From an uncultured Actinomycetes bacterium (GTDB lineage Bacteria; Actinomycetota; Actinomycetes; S36-B12): a stretch of 11,512 nucleotides of DNA. The stretch is from the NCBI GenBank assembly GCA_937876275.1, contig CALFIA010000240.1:1-11512 (forward strand), read 5' to 3'. The notes beneath the pieces are model-generated. The model was not told where the DNA came from and did no database searches. It was given only the letters and a program-made list of their open reading frames with translations. Both the position numbers and the translations under genes were made by a program. This document shows positions 1-6,493 of this stretch, piece by piece. How positions within the stretch are numbered: the first letter of the stretch is position 1; each line of letters starts with the position of its first letter.

Positions 1-679
1 ACGGCAGCTGGATATAGAAGTTCGAGGCGCCGACGAGTCGCATGATGCCTGTCTCGCGACGACGACTGAAGGCAGCCACGCGCATCGTGTTGACGATGAG
101 CAGCACCGTGACGACAAGCATCAAGATCGCGATCGCGAGAGCAATGGCCTGCAGGCCACCGAGGAGTCGGAAGAACTTGTCGAGGATCTGCCGCTGGTCA
201 TTGACCTGCTCGATGCCCGGGCGCCCCGCGAAAGCTGATGCGACCACGTCGTACTTCGTCGGGTCAGACAGCTTTACGCGGAAAGACTCGGGAAGGGCGT
301 CCTTCGTGACGTTGTCGGCGATCGGAGAGTTCTTGAACTGCTCCTTGAAGCGGTCATACGCCTCGGCGGAGGATTCGTAATAGACGTCTTGAACCAATGG
401 GCGAAGCGACTCGAGGTCGGCCTTGATCTGGTCGCGCTGCTCCTTGGTGACCGCACCGCCGGCACATGACGGCGTATCGCTGCCCTTGCCGCACAGGAAA
501 ATCGACACCTCGACCTTGTCGTACCAGAAGTCCTTCATCGTCGAGACTTGCGAGCGCACGAGCAGGCTTGCACCGAACAAGCCAAGCGACACTGCAACGG
601 TGATGATGACCGCAAGGGTCATGGTCAGGTTGCGACGAAGACCACTGCTGACCTCGCTCGCGACGAACGTTGCTTTCAT
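1..679 (-). CDS. ftsX: Cell-division protein FtsX (ABC transporter-like permease), C-terminus cut by window edge
   Basis: FtsX is the membrane subunit of the FtsEX complex. It uses ATP hydrolysis by FtsE to activate peptidoglycan hydrolases outside the cell during division. The 226 visible residues start at ATG 679..677, which overlaps the ftsE stop as ATGA, so translation is probably coupled. A short cytoplasmic N-terminus ending in GLRRNLTM leads to a first membrane segment at about residues 20-43. An external domain follows at about 44-175, with Cys63 and Cys72 that could form a disulfide. The second membrane segment is at about 177-198, then the cytoplasmic motif RRRETGIMRLVGAS at about 207-219. 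Length and pattern match actinobacterial FtsX closely, including the cysteine-bearing loop of the mycobacterial protein. The remaining membrane segments lie beyond the left edge. Identification is confident from family knowledge; the hydrolase partner is unknown. Confidence 0.95.
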   Translation of the reverse strand, partial: MKATFVASEVSSGLRRNLTMTLAVIITVAVSLGLFGASLLVRSQVSTMKDFWYDKVEVSIFLCGKGSDTPSCAGGAVTKEQRDQIKADLESLRPLVQDVYYESSAEAYDRFKEQFKNSPIADNVTKDALPESFRVKLSDPTKYDVVASAFAGRPGIEQVNDQRQILDKFFRLLGGLQAIALAIAILMLVVTVLLIVNTMRVAAFSRRRETGIMRLVGASNFYIQLP

Positions 680-1365
680 TGCGCGTATCCGTAGACGCCG
701 CGGGCCTGGTCACGAACAAGGTGACCGCCTTCGAGCTCGATGACTCGGCGGCGCATCTGGTCGACGATGGTCGCATCATGGGTCGACATCACGACGGTGG
801 TGCCGAGGCGATTGATGCGATCAAGAAGCTTCATGATGCCGATCGAGGTGCCGGGGTCGAGGTTTCCGGTCGGCTCGTCAGCGATGAGCAGCATCGGACG
901 ATTAACGAATGCACGCGCGATTGCGACGCGCTGCTGCTCGCCACCGGAGAGCTCATCGGGGCGACGACCTTCCTTGCCCTCCAGGCCGACAACCTCGAGA
1001 ACCTCGGGCACGACCTTCTTGATGTGAGACGACGGCTTGCCGATCACCTCGAGGGCGAAGGCGACGTTCTCGGCGACTGTCTTATTCGGCAGCAGCCGGA
1101 AATCCTGGAACACGGTGCCGATCTGGCGGCGCAGCGTGGGGATCTTCCAGTTCGACAGGCGACCGAGATCCTTGCCCGCCACCCAGACCTGACCGGTCGT
1201 GGGGCGCTCCTCGCGGAGTACCAGGCGCAGGAAGGTCGACTTACCCGAGCCCGAGGGGCCGACGAGGAAGACGAACTCACCCTTCTCGATTTCGAGGGAG
1301 ACCCCATCAAGGGCCGGCCGAGTCTGATTCGGGTAGACCTTGGTGACGTTGTCGAAGAGGATCAC
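676..1365 (-). CDS. ftsE: Cell-division ATP-binding protein FtsE
   Basis: FtsE is the cytoplasmic ATPase of FtsEX and couples ATP hydrolysis to conformational change in FtsX at the septum. The 229-residue protein has every ABC ATPase element: Walker A GPSGSGKST at residues 36-44, Q-loop Gln87 in VFQDFRLL, signature LSGGEQQR at 139-146, Walker B LLIADEP at 159-165 and switch His196. The stretch FQDFRLLPNKTVAENVAF is typical of FtsE. The start is GTG 1365..1363, which places MILFDNVTKVYP at the usual FtsE N-terminus. No Shine-Dalgarno sequence precedes it, but TAGACT lies exactly six bases upstream, as expected for a leaderless transcript. The gene lies 31 bases after prfB and overlaps ftsX by four bases. 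Confidence 0.97.
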   Translation of the reverse strand: MILFDNVTKVYPNQTRPALDGVSLEIEKGEFVFLVGPSGSGKSTFLRLVLREERPTTGQVWVAGKDLGRLSNWKIPTLRRQIGTVFQDFRLLPNKTVAENVAFALEVIGKPSSHIKKVVPEVLEVVGLEGKEGRRPDELSGGEQQRVAIARAFVNRPMLLIADEPTGNLDPGTSIGIMKLLDRINRLGTTVVMSTHDATIVDQMRRRVIELEGGHLVRDQARGVYGYAQ

Positions 1366-1377
1366 TTGTTCAGTCTA
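1366..1377 (-). promoter_or_regulatory. Candidate -10 element for a leaderless ftsE transcript
   Basis: On the minus strand TAGACT (1377..1372) is followed by six bases and then the GTG start of ftsE. That spacing would put the transcription start on or next to the start codon. No convincing -35 is seen. It lies in the 31-base prfB-ftsE gap, so ftsE may be transcribed on its own as well as from prfB. This is inferred from pattern only. Confidence 0.4.
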
Positions 1378-1396
1378 AGCCGACGGACGAGTGCTC

Positions 1397-2506
1397 CTAG
1401 CCCCGCGACCCCTGGATTCGCCAGCGAACTCCGGCCTCGATGAATTCATCGATTTCGCCGTCGAGAACCGCGGTCGTATTGCCCGTTTCATACTCAGTTC
1501 GCAGGTCCTTGACCATTTGATAGGGGTGCAGCACGGACGAGCGCATCTGGTTGCCCCACGAGCCGGAGTTATCGCCCTTGAGGGCATCGATCTTGGCCTG
1601 CTCCTCCTGGCGGCGGCGCTCGAGCAGCTTGGCCTGCAGCACGACCATCGCCGTGGCGCGGTTCTGCAGCTGCGACCGCTCGTTCTGGCACGAGACGACG
1701 ATGCCGGTCGGAATATGGGTGAGGCGCACAGCAGAGTCAGTTGTATTCACGCCCTGGCCGCCCGGGCCGCTCGAGCGGTACACATCAACGCGCAGGTCGT
1801 CCTCAGGAATATCGACACTCTCGGTCTGGGCCAGAACGGGAATGACTTCAACGCCGGCGAACGACGTTTGGCGACGACCCTGATTGTCGAAGGGCGAGAT
1901 GCGCACCAGTCGATGCGTGCCCTGCTCGACCGAGAGAGTTCCGTAGGCGTAAGGCGCCTTCACCGCGAAGGTCGCTGACTTAATGCCGGCCTCTTCCGCG
2001 TACGACGTTTCGTACACCTCAACCGGCCAGTTGTGACGCTCGCAGTAACGCGTATACATACGCAGCAGCATCTCTGCCCAGTCAGCAGCATCGACTCCGC
2101 CGGCCTCCGAGCGAATCGTGACGAGAGCCTCACGTGCGTCGTACTCGCCAGACAGCAGCGTGCGCACCTCGAGATCGGTGATCGCCTTCTGCAGCTCGTC
2201 GACCTCCTTCAGCGCTTCGTTCAGTGCTGCCTCATCGCCCTCAGCCTCGGCGAGCTCGAAGAGGATCGGCAGGTCATCGAGGCGGCTGCGCAGGGCCTCG
2301 GCCTTGCGGATCTCGCCCTGGAGAAATGACAGCTTGCTGGTCACAACCTGGGCCTTCGCCTGGTCATCCCACAGGTCAGGGGCCGAGGCCTCTACCTCGA
2401 GCTCTGCGGCCCGCTTGCGCATATCGGGGAGGTCGAGAACGTTCTCAATGCTGCCCATCGTGGTCTCGAGGGCGGCAATGGTCTCGGATACGTCGACAGC
2501 GGCCAC
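1397..2506 (-). CDS. prfB: Peptide chain release factor 2 (RF2)
   Basis: RF2 recognises UGA and UAA stop codons on the ribosome and triggers peptide release. The 369-residue protein has an N-terminal helical domain at about residues 1-110. The stop-codon recognition tripeptide SPF is at 204-206 inside LVRISPFDNQG. The catalytic GGQ is at 249-251 in SSGPGGQGVNTTDSAV. These positions agree with E. coli RF2 to within one residue. SPF distinguishes it from RF1, which has a PxT motif. The reading frame is continuous: the programmed +1 frameshift near codon 25 found in many bacterial RF2 genes is absent. The start is GTG 2506..2504, chosen because the N-terminus then aligns with mycobacterial RF2; no Shine-Dalgarno sequence is present. 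It is the first gene of the prfB-ftsE-ftsX cluster. Confidence 0.97.
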   Translation of the reverse strand: MAAVDVSETIAALETTMGSIENVLDLPDMRKRAAELEVEASAPDLWDDQAKAQVVTSKLSFLQGEIRKAEALRSRLDDLPILFELAEAEGDEAALNEALKEVDELQKAITDLEVRTLLSGEYDAREALVTIRSEAGGVDAADWAEMLLRMYTRYCERHNWPVEVYETSYAEEAGIKSATFAVKAPYAYGTLSVEQGTHRLVRISPFDNQGRRQTSFAGVEVIPVLAQTESVDIPEDDLRVDVYRSSGPGGQGVNTTDSAVRLTHIPTGIVVSCQNERSQLQNRATAMVVLQAKLLERRRQEEQAKIDALKGDNSGSWGNQMRSSVLHPYQMVKDLRTEYETGNTTAVLDGEIDEFIEAGVRWRIQGSRG

Positions 2507-2518
2507 GGGGCAAGACTA
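2507..2518 (-). promoter_or_regulatory. Candidate -10 element for a leaderless prfB transcript
   Basis: TAGTCT on the minus strand (2518..2513) is followed by six bases and then the GTG start of prfB. This is the geometry of a -10 box whose transcript begins at the start codon. The lack of a Shine-Dalgarno sequence agrees with it. No good -35 was found at the usual distance. Confidence 0.45.
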
Positions 2519-2591
2519 CGGCCCTCGTGAGGACCGGCCTGACAGTGTCTCTGGGCCGCGGGATCCACATCCGACAAGGCGTCCACAGATC

Positions 2592-2620
2592 TAGACGCGG
2601 GCTAGAGAATTGAGTAATCT
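2592..2620 (+). promoter_or_regulatory. Candidate promoter of the small toxin-antitoxin-like operon
   Basis: TAGACG at 2592-2597 (four of six matches to TTGACA) is separated by 17 bases from TAATCT at 2615-2620, which fits the TAnnnT form of a -10 box. The predicted transcription start, near 2627, falls inside the palindrome at 2622-2633. This leaves a leader of only about a dozen bases before the ATG at 2639. Confidence 0.45.
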
Positions 2621-2621
2621 C

Positions 2622-2633
2622 CAAGTTAACTTG
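2622..2633. promoter_or_regulatory. Perfect 12-bp palindrome CAAGTTAACTTG, operator candidate
   Basis: The 12 bases are a perfect inverted repeat. They lie directly after the candidate -10 box and five bases before the start codon of the first small gene. The position suits repression by the HTH-bearing product of the second gene, as in autoregulated toxin-antitoxin operons. The binding role is inferred. Confidence 0.4.
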
Positions 2634-2638
2634 CTTGA

Positions 2639-2869
2639 ATGTCCAAGCCACCACTCGTCTGGTTCTCGGCCTTCAAGCATGGATTGACTCGTGAGGACAT
2701 CCTCCATGCGTACCGGAATCAGTTTCAATCCTGGGATCTTGGGGATGGCTTCACGATGGTGATCGGGGCAAGCCAATCCGCGGTCATCCTCGAAGTCGGG
2801 TGCGTCGAACGCGACGCTGCCCCCGTCATCGTGCACGCGATGCGTGCACGAGAGAAGTTTCTGAGGTGA
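2639..2869 (+). CDS. Small protein resembling BrnT/RelE-like toxins, probable toxin of a TA pair
   Basis: A 76-residue basic protein with the pattern KHGLTREDILHAYRN near residues 13-27, then a beta-rich centre with MVIGAS near 40-45, and a C-terminal VIVHAMRAREKFLR. This order (KHG with an acidic helix, a hydrophobic strand with IG, then a late H-A-x-R-A-R segment) resembles small BrnT-like or DUF4258-like toxins, which are often ribonucleases. An in-frame TGA stands immediately before ATG 2639, so translation cannot begin further upstream. No clear Shine-Dalgarno sequence is present. The stop at 2867-2869 sits within the leader of the next gene, whose product looks like a DNA-binding antitoxin. 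The pairing and size support a toxin-antitoxin module. The family assignment is from memory of the pattern and is moderate at best; a small enzyme or regulator remains possible. Confidence 0.65.
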   Translation: MSKPPLVWFSAFKHGLTREDILHAYRNQFQSWDLGDGFTMVIGASQSAVILEVGCVERDAAPVIVHAMRAREKFLR

Positions 2870-2874
2870 TGTCG

Positions 2875-3147
2875 ATGCCACGTTCAGTAGAGGAAATCAT
2901 CGCGCACGCGGATGAGTACGCGGCGCGCTTCGAGAATTACGAGCCAAGGGTTGAGGATGAGCGGCCTATTGGCGCGGTGCATGTGCTCCGGGAGGCAGTG
3001 AAGGCGAGATCCAATGCCGAACGACAGATACTCGAGGCGGTTATCGCCGCGCGAGAGATCGGTACGCCGTGGTCACTTATCGGCTCGCTACTCGGTACGA
3101 CTGGCGAGGCAGCGCGACAGCGATATGGCTCGAAAATCATTTCCTGA
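2875..3147 (+). CDS. Small HTH protein, probable antitoxin partner
   Basis: A 90-residue protein beginning MPRSVEEIIAHADEY. The N-terminal half is acidic and probably helical (ARFENYEPRVEDERP near residues 17-31). The C-terminal half carries a helix-turn-helix-like stretch, AAREIGTPWSLIGSLLGTT, near 59-77, followed by AARQRYG. That W-x-x-IG-x-x-LG pattern is common in small actinobacterial DNA-binding proteins encoded after a toxin-like gene. ATG 2875 was chosen because GAGG at 2863-2866 lies eight bases upstream. ATG 2869 and GTG 2866 are in frame but too close to that site. The upstream gene ends at 2869, only five bases before this start, which implies coupled translation. The likely role is to neutralise the partner and repress the operon, perhaps at the 2622-2633 palindrome. 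Function is inferred from context. Confidence 0.65.
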   Translation: MPRSVEEIIAHADEYAARFENYEPRVEDERPIGAVHVLREAVKARSNAERQILEAVIAAREIGTPWSLIGSLLGTTGEAARQRYGSKIIS

Positions 3148-3183
3148 GCGCGCGCGAGAGAGAGCGAAGCACTTGCTCAGTAC

Positions 3184-3204
3184 TTGTCACTCCCCGAGTG
3201 ACAA
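3184..3204. terminator. Perfect 8-bp hairpin between convergent genes, probable bidirectional terminator
   Basis: TTGTCACT (3184-3191), a five-base loop CCCCG, and AGTGACAA (3197-3204) form a perfect stem. It lies 36 bases after the antitoxin-like gene and one base beyond the stop of the PstS-like gene on the other strand. There is no T-tract on either side, so it is at best a non-canonical terminator or an mRNA end-stabilising hairpin. Confidence 0.5.
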
Positions 3205-3205
3205 C

Positions 3206-4372
3206 TCACATAGATGAGGATGCTGAAGCCGACTCGCTCGGCGGAGCAGCCGTGACCTTCAGCGGAGTGAATGTCTGCACGCGCACCGGCTCCGGTAGCG
3301 GGGTGAGACCGAAGGTCTCCAGCGAGCCCTGTCCGGCCAGGCGCACGAGGTACTGAGCACTTGAGAGCGGCAGCGGATCCTTGCCGTCGTCGCACACCAT
3401 CATGTGAGCGATGCCGATGATCGGCCAGCCAATCATTTCCTGGCCTTCTGAAAGCACGATCTTCGCGGCAGCAGCATCGAAGTTCTCGGCTACCGGGGTT
3501 CCACCGACTGCAGGACCGGCCATCATCATGTTTGGCTTATCGGACTTCTCCATCGTGATGGCTCCGACACCCACCTTGAGCAATTGAGTGTCATCGACAC
3601 TGATGGTCTTGCCGTTGATGTCGACACTGGCCATCGGGAGTGAAGCGCCAACAGCGGTGATGGCGGGAAGAACGGCAATCGCACCATCAGTCGCGGTGAG
3701 ATCAGTGACGAGGTCAGCGGTGGTCGGGTACTGCGTGCCGACCTTAAGGGTGTCGACTGTGCCGGCCTTCCAGATATCCGGAACTGTCTTGCTGAGGTAT
3801 GCGGTCATGGCGTTCACCGCACCACTTGCGTGGTCAAGCGACATGACGGTGATGTCGGCAATTCCACTGAAGTCAGTGCCCGGATTCGCGTCGGTGATCA
3901 GCGGGTCAGTCCAGCTGGTGATTGTGCCGTCGAGAATGCCGGCGAGAGCCTTGGGAGTCAGAACTACGCCCTCAAGACCCACGACATTGAGGGCGAGAAC
4001 AACGGGATAGCCGAAGACAGGAACCACGATCGTGCCGTTGGGGCAGGTCTTCTCGAAGGCGGCGAGCTGATCGGCGGTCGGGGCCATCTCGGTGATGGTC
4101 AAACTGGCCGGCTCACCGGCAGGAACCTCGACGAGGCTCTGATCGGGGCAGGTGCCCGACAGGGTCGCATTAACGGCGTCGCTCGCACCGGCGAAATCCT
4201 CGGGGAGGCTGACGTTCTGGGCGCCGGTCTGGCACGTGATGTTCGCCTCTGCCTGAGCTGCCAGAACATCTGGCGGCAGGGGCGGGGTGCAGGCGCTGAA
4301 GAGAAGCGCAGCGCCAGCTGCTGCACAAGCGGCGAGGACGATGCCCCGGGTTGACTTCTTGTTCCGGGACAT
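3206..4372 (-). CDS. Divergent PstS-like periplasmic-binding lipoprotein
   Basis: A 388-residue exported protein related to the phosphate-binding subunit PstS. It has a basic N-terminus, a hydrophobic segment and a lipobox-like LLFSAC with Cys28, so it should be lipid-anchored outside the membrane. The central part follows PstS: VPVFGYPVVLALNVVGLEG at about 117-135, GILDGTITSWTDPLI at about 145-159 and DANPG at 161-165. The usual ligand loop RxDGSGTT is replaced by SLDHASGAV at 178-186. The N-terminal GGGAS-type loop and the GSGxG loop are not recognisable. Four further cysteines could make two disulfides. The C-terminus is serine/alanine-rich. ATG 4372 is preferred to GTG 4381 because AAAGG lies eight bases upstream. 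It follows pstS by 58 bases and ends the pst operon. It may bind phosphate weakly, bind another anion, or act as an accessory protein. Confidence 0.85.
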   Translation of the reverse strand: MSRNKKSTRGIVLAACAAAGAALLFSACTPPLPPDVLAAQAEANITCQTGAQNVSLPEDFAGASDAVNATLSGTCPDQSLVEVPAGEPASLTITEMAPTADQLAAFEKTCPNGTIVVPVFGYPVVLALNVVGLEGVVLTPKALAGILDGTITSWTDPLITDANPGTDFSGIADITVMSLDHASGAVNAMTAYLSKTVPDIWKAGTVDTLKVGTQYPTTADLVTDLTATDGAIAVLPAITAVGASLPMASVDINGKTISVDDTQLLKVGVGAITMEKSDKPNMMMAGPAVGGTPVAENFDAAAAKIVLSEGQEMIGWPIIGIAHMMVCDDGKDPLPLSSAQYLVRLAGQGSLETFGLTPLPEPVRVQTFTPLKVTAAPPSESASASSSM

Positions 4373-4430
4373 CGTCCTCACCTTTGCTCGAGCTATTTGA
4401 GAGATTCAGTTGTGATCGTGCATTGAGCTA

Positions 4431-5486
4431 CTACTGGATGTGGAGAACCTGCTCCTTGGCCTTCGCGAGGACGGCACCGGTCACCGGCACGTATCCGAGC
4501 GAGGCTGCGCGCGCGGGGCCGCACTTCTGGAGAACGTAATCCTCGAACTGGCGAACGCCGAGGCCGTTCGGGCCCTTGCCGTCGGTGCGAACGAGACCGT
4601 AGCTGAAGATCGCTGCGGGGTAGGCGCCCTTGACGTTGACGTTGTAGTTGAGCTGGATCAGGCCGTTGTCGATGACGTTGGTCTGGGTGGCGAGGTTCTT
4701 CGCAGCAGAGACGGAGGACGGTGCGATGAACTCACCGGCAGCGTTCTGGATGCGAGCAACCGGGTAGCCCTTGGCATCGCTGTAGTCGACGTAGCCGATG
4801 GCGCCGGGGGTGGCGTTGATCAGCGACATGACGGTGGCGTTGTCCTTGCCGGTCTGCGAGGAGGCCAGCGGGACGGAGCCCGGGAATGCGGTGTCGAACG
4901 AGTCCTGGACCTTGGCGAAGATGGACGGTGCCCATGCGTTCAGGTACTGCAGGGTGTTGTTCGTGGTGCCCGAGTTACCGGAGCGGTACACGACGGTGAT
5001 GGGCGTTGCCGGGATCGACTTCGCGATACGCGGGTTCGAGGCCAGGATTTCCTTGTCGTTCCAGGTCTTGATGACGCCGCCCATGATCTTGGCGAGGGTC
5101 GTCTGCTTGAGCTGGATCGAGGAGCCGAGGGTCTTGCCGGTCGTGGTGCTCATCAGGTTGATCGGGAAGGCGATTGCGCCACCGATGTTGGGGACGTACT
5201 CCCAGGTGAAGGTGGGCTGGCCCGAGCTGTACTTCGAGTCAGTCTGGGCGTAGACGAAGGTGCCCTTGGTGAAGTTCGACTTGCCAGTGCCCGAACCGGT
5301 CGAGGTGTACTGGATCGAGAAGTCAGACTGCGAAGCGTTGAAGTCAGCTGCGCACTGTGACAGGAAGGGGTACGGGAACGAAGCGCCGCCACCGCTGATG
5401 GTGTTGGCAGCATGTGCAGGTGCTGCAATGGCAACGGTGGACGCCGCGACGGCGATACCGGCCAGAAGTGCGAGTGAACGACGCAC
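4431..5486 (-). CDS. pstS: Phosphate ABC transporter substrate-binding protein PstS
   Basis: PstS captures inorganic phosphate outside the membrane and delivers it to PstCA. The 351-residue product starts at GTG 5486..5484, chosen because AAAGGAG lies six bases upstream. The start also gives a proper Sec signal peptide (RRSLALLAGIAVAAS, then APAHA with cleavage expected after Ala26). An open frame continues upstream to 5591 but reads through the intergenic regulatory region. Ligand-site motifs are present: GGGASFPYP at 32-40, STGSGTGKSNF at 62-72, the YAQTD region near 79-83, and YRSGNSGTT at 167-175, matching the Arg and Ser-Gly-Thr phosphate contacts of E. coli PstS. There is no lipobox cysteine, so unlike many Gram-positive PstS proteins it is not predicted to be lipid-anchored. 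It lies after pstB and before a lipoprotein paralogue. Confidence 0.95.
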   Translation of the reverse strand: MRRSLALLAGIAVAASTVAIAAPAHAANTISGGGASFPYPFLSQCAADFNASQSDFSIQYTSTGSGTGKSNFTKGTFVYAQTDSKYSSGQPTFTWEYVPNIGGAIAFPINLMSTTTGKTLGSSIQLKQTTLAKIMGGVIKTWNDKEILASNPRIAKSIPATPITVVYRSGNSGTTNNTLQYLNAWAPSIFAKVQDSFDTAFPGSVPLASSQTGKDNATVMSLINATPGAIGYVDYSDAKGYPVARIQNAAGEFIAPSSVSAAKNLATQTNVIDNGLIQLNYNVNVKGAYPAAIFSYGLVRTDGKGPNGLGVRQFEDYVLQKCGPARAASLGYVPVTGAVLAKAKEQVLHIQ

Positions 5487-5492
5487 GAGATT

Positions 5493-5499
5493 CTCCTTT
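5493..5499 (-). promoter_or_regulatory. Ribosome binding site fixing the pstS start
   Basis: AAAGGAG on the minus strand, six bases before GTG 5486, is a strong Shine-Dalgarno match. It decides against the 35-codon upstream extension of the open frame. Confidence 0.85.
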
Positions 5500-5570
5500 A
5501 GTGGATTTAGGCTTACGGATTGCAATTTAGGTAGTGCTAGTAACGACTTGTGGGGTGTTTGCTTACGGGC

Positions 5571-5608
5571 TGTCAACGCTTGGGTGAACAATGCGTGGAC
5601 AGGTGAAC
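5571..5608 (-). promoter_or_regulatory. Candidate PHO-box repeats and consensus -35 upstream of pstS
   Basis: In the 128-base pstB-pstS gap the minus strand carries GTTCACC at 5608..5602 and again at 5589..5583. The second copy is part of two adjacent 11-base units, GTCCACGCATT (5600..5590) and GTTCACCCAAG (5589..5579), resembling the Streptomyces PhoP-box unit GTTCACCCGGC. A perfect TTGACA (5576..5571) follows directly. No convincing -10 lies 16-18 bases further on. The combination suggests a separate phosphate-regulated promoter for pstS, in addition to the operon promoter. Functional binding is inferred. Confidence 0.5.
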
Positions 5609-5614
5609 AGTGGA

Positions 5615-6493
5615 TTAACCGAAGCGGCCATTCACGTAATCGAGCGTGCGCTGATCCTGCGGGTTTCCGAAGATTTCCGTGGTCGGACCCTGCTCGACGA
5701 TGTGTCCGGGCTCGTTCTCTGCAGCGAGGAAGAACGCCGTGTTGTCAGCAACACGAACTGCCTGCTGCATGTTGTGCGTGACGATCACGATGGTGATGTC
5801 CTTCGACAACTGGCGAATGGTCTCCTCGATCTTCAGGGTCGACGCGGGGTCAAGTGCCGAGCACGGCTCGTCCATGAGAAGCACGTGCGGGTTGACCGCA
5901 AGCGCGCGAGCGATGACGAGACGCTGCTGCTGACCACCCGAGAGTGCACCGGCCTCGGAGTTGAGACGATCCTTGACCTCGGTCCACAGACCGGCAGCAG
6001 TGAGGGTCTCCTCAACGATCTGATCGTGGTTGTCGCGCTTCATGCCCGAGAGCTTGAGCCCGGAGAGCACATTGCCACGAATGGTCATGCTGGGGAACGG
6101 GTTCGGCTTCTGGAAGACCATCCCGATCTTCAAGCGGATGTGCACCGGGTCGACCTCGGGTGCGTAGATGTCGCTGCCCTCGTAATGGATCTCGCCGGCC
6201 AGCTTCGCGCCCGGGATGAGCTCATGAAGGCGGTTGAGAGTCCGCAGGAAGGTCGACTTGCCACAGCCTGACGGACCGATCAGTGCGGTGGTGGTGTGCT
6301 TGGGGAACTTGATGTTCACGCCCTCGAGGACCTTGCGCTGGCCGAACCAGATGCTGATGTCACGAGCATCCATTTCGATCTGCTGCTCGGTGGCAGTCGA
6401 TTCGGTGGTCATGGCGCTCTCCTCGATTGTCGCGATCTGCTCAAATTCGGCAGTTGACATGGCGTTTCCTTCGTTCTCGTTTACTTGGCTCAT
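5615..6493 (-). CDS. pstB: Phosphate ABC transporter ATP-binding protein PstB
   Basis: PstB is the cytoplasmic ATPase that drives phosphate import through PstCA. In the 292-residue frame, Walker A GPSGCGKST is at 73-81, the Q-loop is in MVFQKPNPFP at 125-134 (a PstB hallmark), the signature LSGGQQQR is at 184-191, Walker B LLMDEP at 205-210 and switch His at 240. ATG 6493 overlaps the pstA stop as ATGA, the same coupling seen at pstC-pstA, and is taken as the start. Two internal in-frame ATGs are strong alternatives: 6460, with AAGGA upstream, and 6412, with GAGGAG upstream. The 6412 start would give 265 residues, the usual family length; the longer forms add an acidic N-terminal tail. Gene identity is certain; the start is not. 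Confidence 0.95.
   Translation of the reverse strand: MSQVNENEGNAMSTAEFEQIATIEESAMTTESTATEQQIEMDARDISIWFGQRKVLEGVNIKFPKHTTTALIGPSGCGKSTFLRTLNRLHELIPGAKLAGEIHYEGSDIYAPEVDPVHIRLKIGMVFQKPNPFPSMTIRGNVLSGLKLSGMKRDNHDQIVEETLTAAGLWTEVKDRLNSEAGALSGGQQQRLVIARALAVNPHVLLMDEPCSALDPASTLKIEETIRQLSKDITIVIVTHNMQQAVRVADNTAFFLAAENEPGHIVEQGPTTEIFGNPQDQRTLDYVNGRFG

Noticed and set aside
2420..2440. Programmed +1 frameshift site expected near codon 25 of RF2
   Set aside because: The frame is continuous there, with GTTCTCGACCTC and no in-frame UGA; the protein aligns with other actinobacterial RF2 from the GTG start.
3830..5360. Long open frames on the plus strand opposite the pstS genes
   Set aside because: They are antisense shadows in GC-rich coding sequence, with low-complexity charged products and no start signals; the minus-strand proteins have clear motifs.
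5487..5591. Longer pstS frame starting at 5591
   Set aside because: It would put 35 residues before the signal peptide and run through the candidate promoter; AAAGGAG clearly marks GTG 5486.
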